Of a stretch of 64,000 bases of DNA, positions 63,020-64,000 are shown piece by piece. The stretch's first letter is position 1, and each line of letters opens with the position of its first letter. The notes beneath the pieces are model-generated. The model made no database searches. It was not told the DNA's origin and saw only the letters and a list, made by a program, of their open reading frames with translations. The translations under genes were made by a program, and so were the position numbers. The DNA lies in assembly GCF_000226255.1 (NCBI RefSeq), contig NZ_AGFG01000050.1:124001-188000 (forward strand). Direction: 5' to 3'. Origin of the DNA: Desulfovibrio sp. A2. Its GTDB lineage: Bacteria > Desulfobacterota > Desulfovibrionia > Desulfovibrionales > Desulfovibrionaceae.

Positions 63020-64000
63020 TCACTCTCCGGCGGTATTCCCTTCGCCCAGCGCCAGCAGGGCCGCGCCCAGGGCGTTGCCCACGTCGTAGCGGGCCGGAAA
63101 GGTTACTGATGTACCCAGCGCCTGGGCCACGGCGGGCAGCAGGTGGCGCGACGCCGCGCCTATGCCCACCATGGGCACCCCCAGAGCCACGTTGACCCGC
63201 AGCAGCGCATGCCGGTGCCGCTGGGTCAGGTACGCCGCGAAGTTGCCGCCCACCTCGCGCCGGGCCACGTGCTGGACCACGGCATCCTCGATGCGCTGGC
63301 TGGCGGCGGCCAGCACGGCGCGGGCCGCGTCCTGTGGGGTATTGAGCGAGGTGTTGGGCGTGGTGCCGGGCGGGGTGTGGAGAGCGTTGGGAATGGTCGC
63401 CGACACAGCGGCAGTCTCCGCCCCGACCCCGGCATGGCTCCGCGCATCCTCACCCCTCCCAACGGGCGGCAGCAGTGCGGCCAGCGCGCGTGCCCCGGCC
63501 AGCGCGGCGGCGGCGTTGCCCGCCCCGGACGGTAGATCCGGCACATCGGAAAGATCCAGCAGACCCAGCACGTGCAGGGCGTCGGTTGGGGTGAACCCGG
63601 CCACCTGCACGGTGCGCTGGCGCACCAGTCGGTCGATGGCCCGGTCCAGCGTGCTTTCCGGCAGGCGCAGCGCGCGCAGCAGGTCGCCCGCCGGGGTGGG
63701 GCCGTGGGCGTTCAGGTGGTCCAGCACGGCGCGTTCGGCGGCGTCACCGGATGGGGTGGATGGGCCGGATGGTGCGGACGGGGCAGGCCCCGCCTTGTCA
63801 TCGCATGCGCCCTCACGGCGCACGGGACAGATGCACCGCGCCCGACCTCCGGCATGCAGCCACTCTGCCGGGTCCGGCAGGGGCCCGGCCATGCACAGCG
63901 GCACCACGCGCAGCGGCCCCACGGACAACGTGCCGTCGGCCTCCGGCCGCACCAGGCTGTCGCCGCCCACGCCCACGGTGAACATTTCCACGGCTTGCAC
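63020..64000 (-). CDS. Hydantoinase/oxoprolinase-family protein, C-terminal part
   Basis: The frame is open to the right edge of the window, so the true start lies beyond it; 326 residues are seen. GVGGDSLVRPEADGTLSVGP and VVPLCMAGPLPDP, then FTPTDALHVLGLLD and VQHVARREVGGNFAAYL, are features of the HyuA-type hydantoinase/oxoprolinase family, whose enzymes use ATP to open 5-oxoproline or hydantoin rings or carboxylate ketones. The substrate is unknown. Low-complexity inserts (PSAPSGPSTPSGDA and a Thr/Pro/Asn run) interrupt the domain. The 283-base gap to the Cys/His-rich gene shows no promoter or terminator. Confidence 0.75.
   Translation of the reverse strand: MQAVEMFTVGVGGDSLVRPEADGTLSVGPLRVVPLCMAGPLPDPAEWLHAGGRARCICPVRREGACDDKAGPAPSAPSGPSTPSGDAAERAVLDHLNAHGPTPAGDLLRALRLPESTLDRAIDRLVRQRTVQVAGFTPTDALHVLGLLDLSDVPDLPSGAGNAAAALAGARALAALLPPVGRGEDARSHAGVGAETAAVSATIPNALHTPPGTTPNTSLNTPQDAARAVLAAASQRIEDAVVQHVARREVGGNFAAYLTQRHRHALLRVNVALGVPMVGIGAASRHLLPAVAQALGTSVTFPARYDVGNALGAALLALGEGNTAGE

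Overview
The window is GC-rich bacterial DNA with dense genes, short intergenic gaps and strong Shine-Dalgarno sites. Its gene content suggests a sulfate-reducing Desulfovibrionaceae member, probably Nitratidesulfovibrio/Desulfovibrio-like: a TRAP dicarboxylate-type transporter, a PyrK/PyrD pair, fused PutA, a ZraP/ZraS/ZraR set, alanine dehydrogenase with a TyrR-like sigma-54 activator, amt-glnB with a sigma-54 promoter, DUF169 and DUF523. The placement is by gene content and style only and is an inference.

Layout. 1-6.4 kb: start of a membrane sensor, a MerR-type regulator, a dctPQM TRAP operon and a LysR regulator. 6.6-13 kb: a tiny membrane protein, an MdaB-like flavoprotein, a U32 peptidase-family protein (probably an RNA hydroxylase) and pyrK-pyrD. 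13-21.4 kb: putA, then zraP divergent from zraS-zraR; a sigma-54 promoter faces zraP and both ZraP and ZraS carry Met/Gly/His-rich stretches. 21.5-31.5 kb: a 199-bp MITE-like hairpin element, a glycosyltransferase, a LysE exporter, a thioesterase, a TyrR-like activator next to ald (three 19-bp boxes plus a sigma-54 promoter between them), a zinc-dependent phospholipase C-like protein, a lipoprotein, and amt-glnB.

32-48 kb is an efflux block. A YhiI/RbbA/YhhJ-like ABC system diverges from a TetR gene and an outer-membrane factor across a 31-bp palindrome that supplies both -35 boxes. Next to it lies an RND operon (TetR, adaptor, pump, outer-membrane factor, MarR). 48.4-59.4 kb: DUF169-MarR, DksA/TraR-type protein, an OlsF-like bifunctional acyltransferase, DUF523, an apparently gene-free 1.2 kb with a near-perfect sigma-54 promoter preceded by about eight TGTGCA/TGCACA boxes and followed by hairpins and an intrinsic terminator, a small membrane protein, a DsbA-like protein, azlCD and a divergent MocR regulator.

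59.4-62.3 kb is a sharply AT-rich three-gene operon (sce7726 nuclease-like, sce7725 beta-protein-like, RES-domain protein). It was clearly acquired and is a candidate defence or toxin system. The window ends with a Cys/His-rich protein and the C-terminal part of a hydantoinase/oxoprolinase-family protein. No tRNA, rRNA, CRISPR array or transposase gene was seen. The two strongest novelty candidates are the AT-rich sce7726-sce7725-RES operon and the orphan sigma-54 transcription unit at 53.9-54.8 kb.
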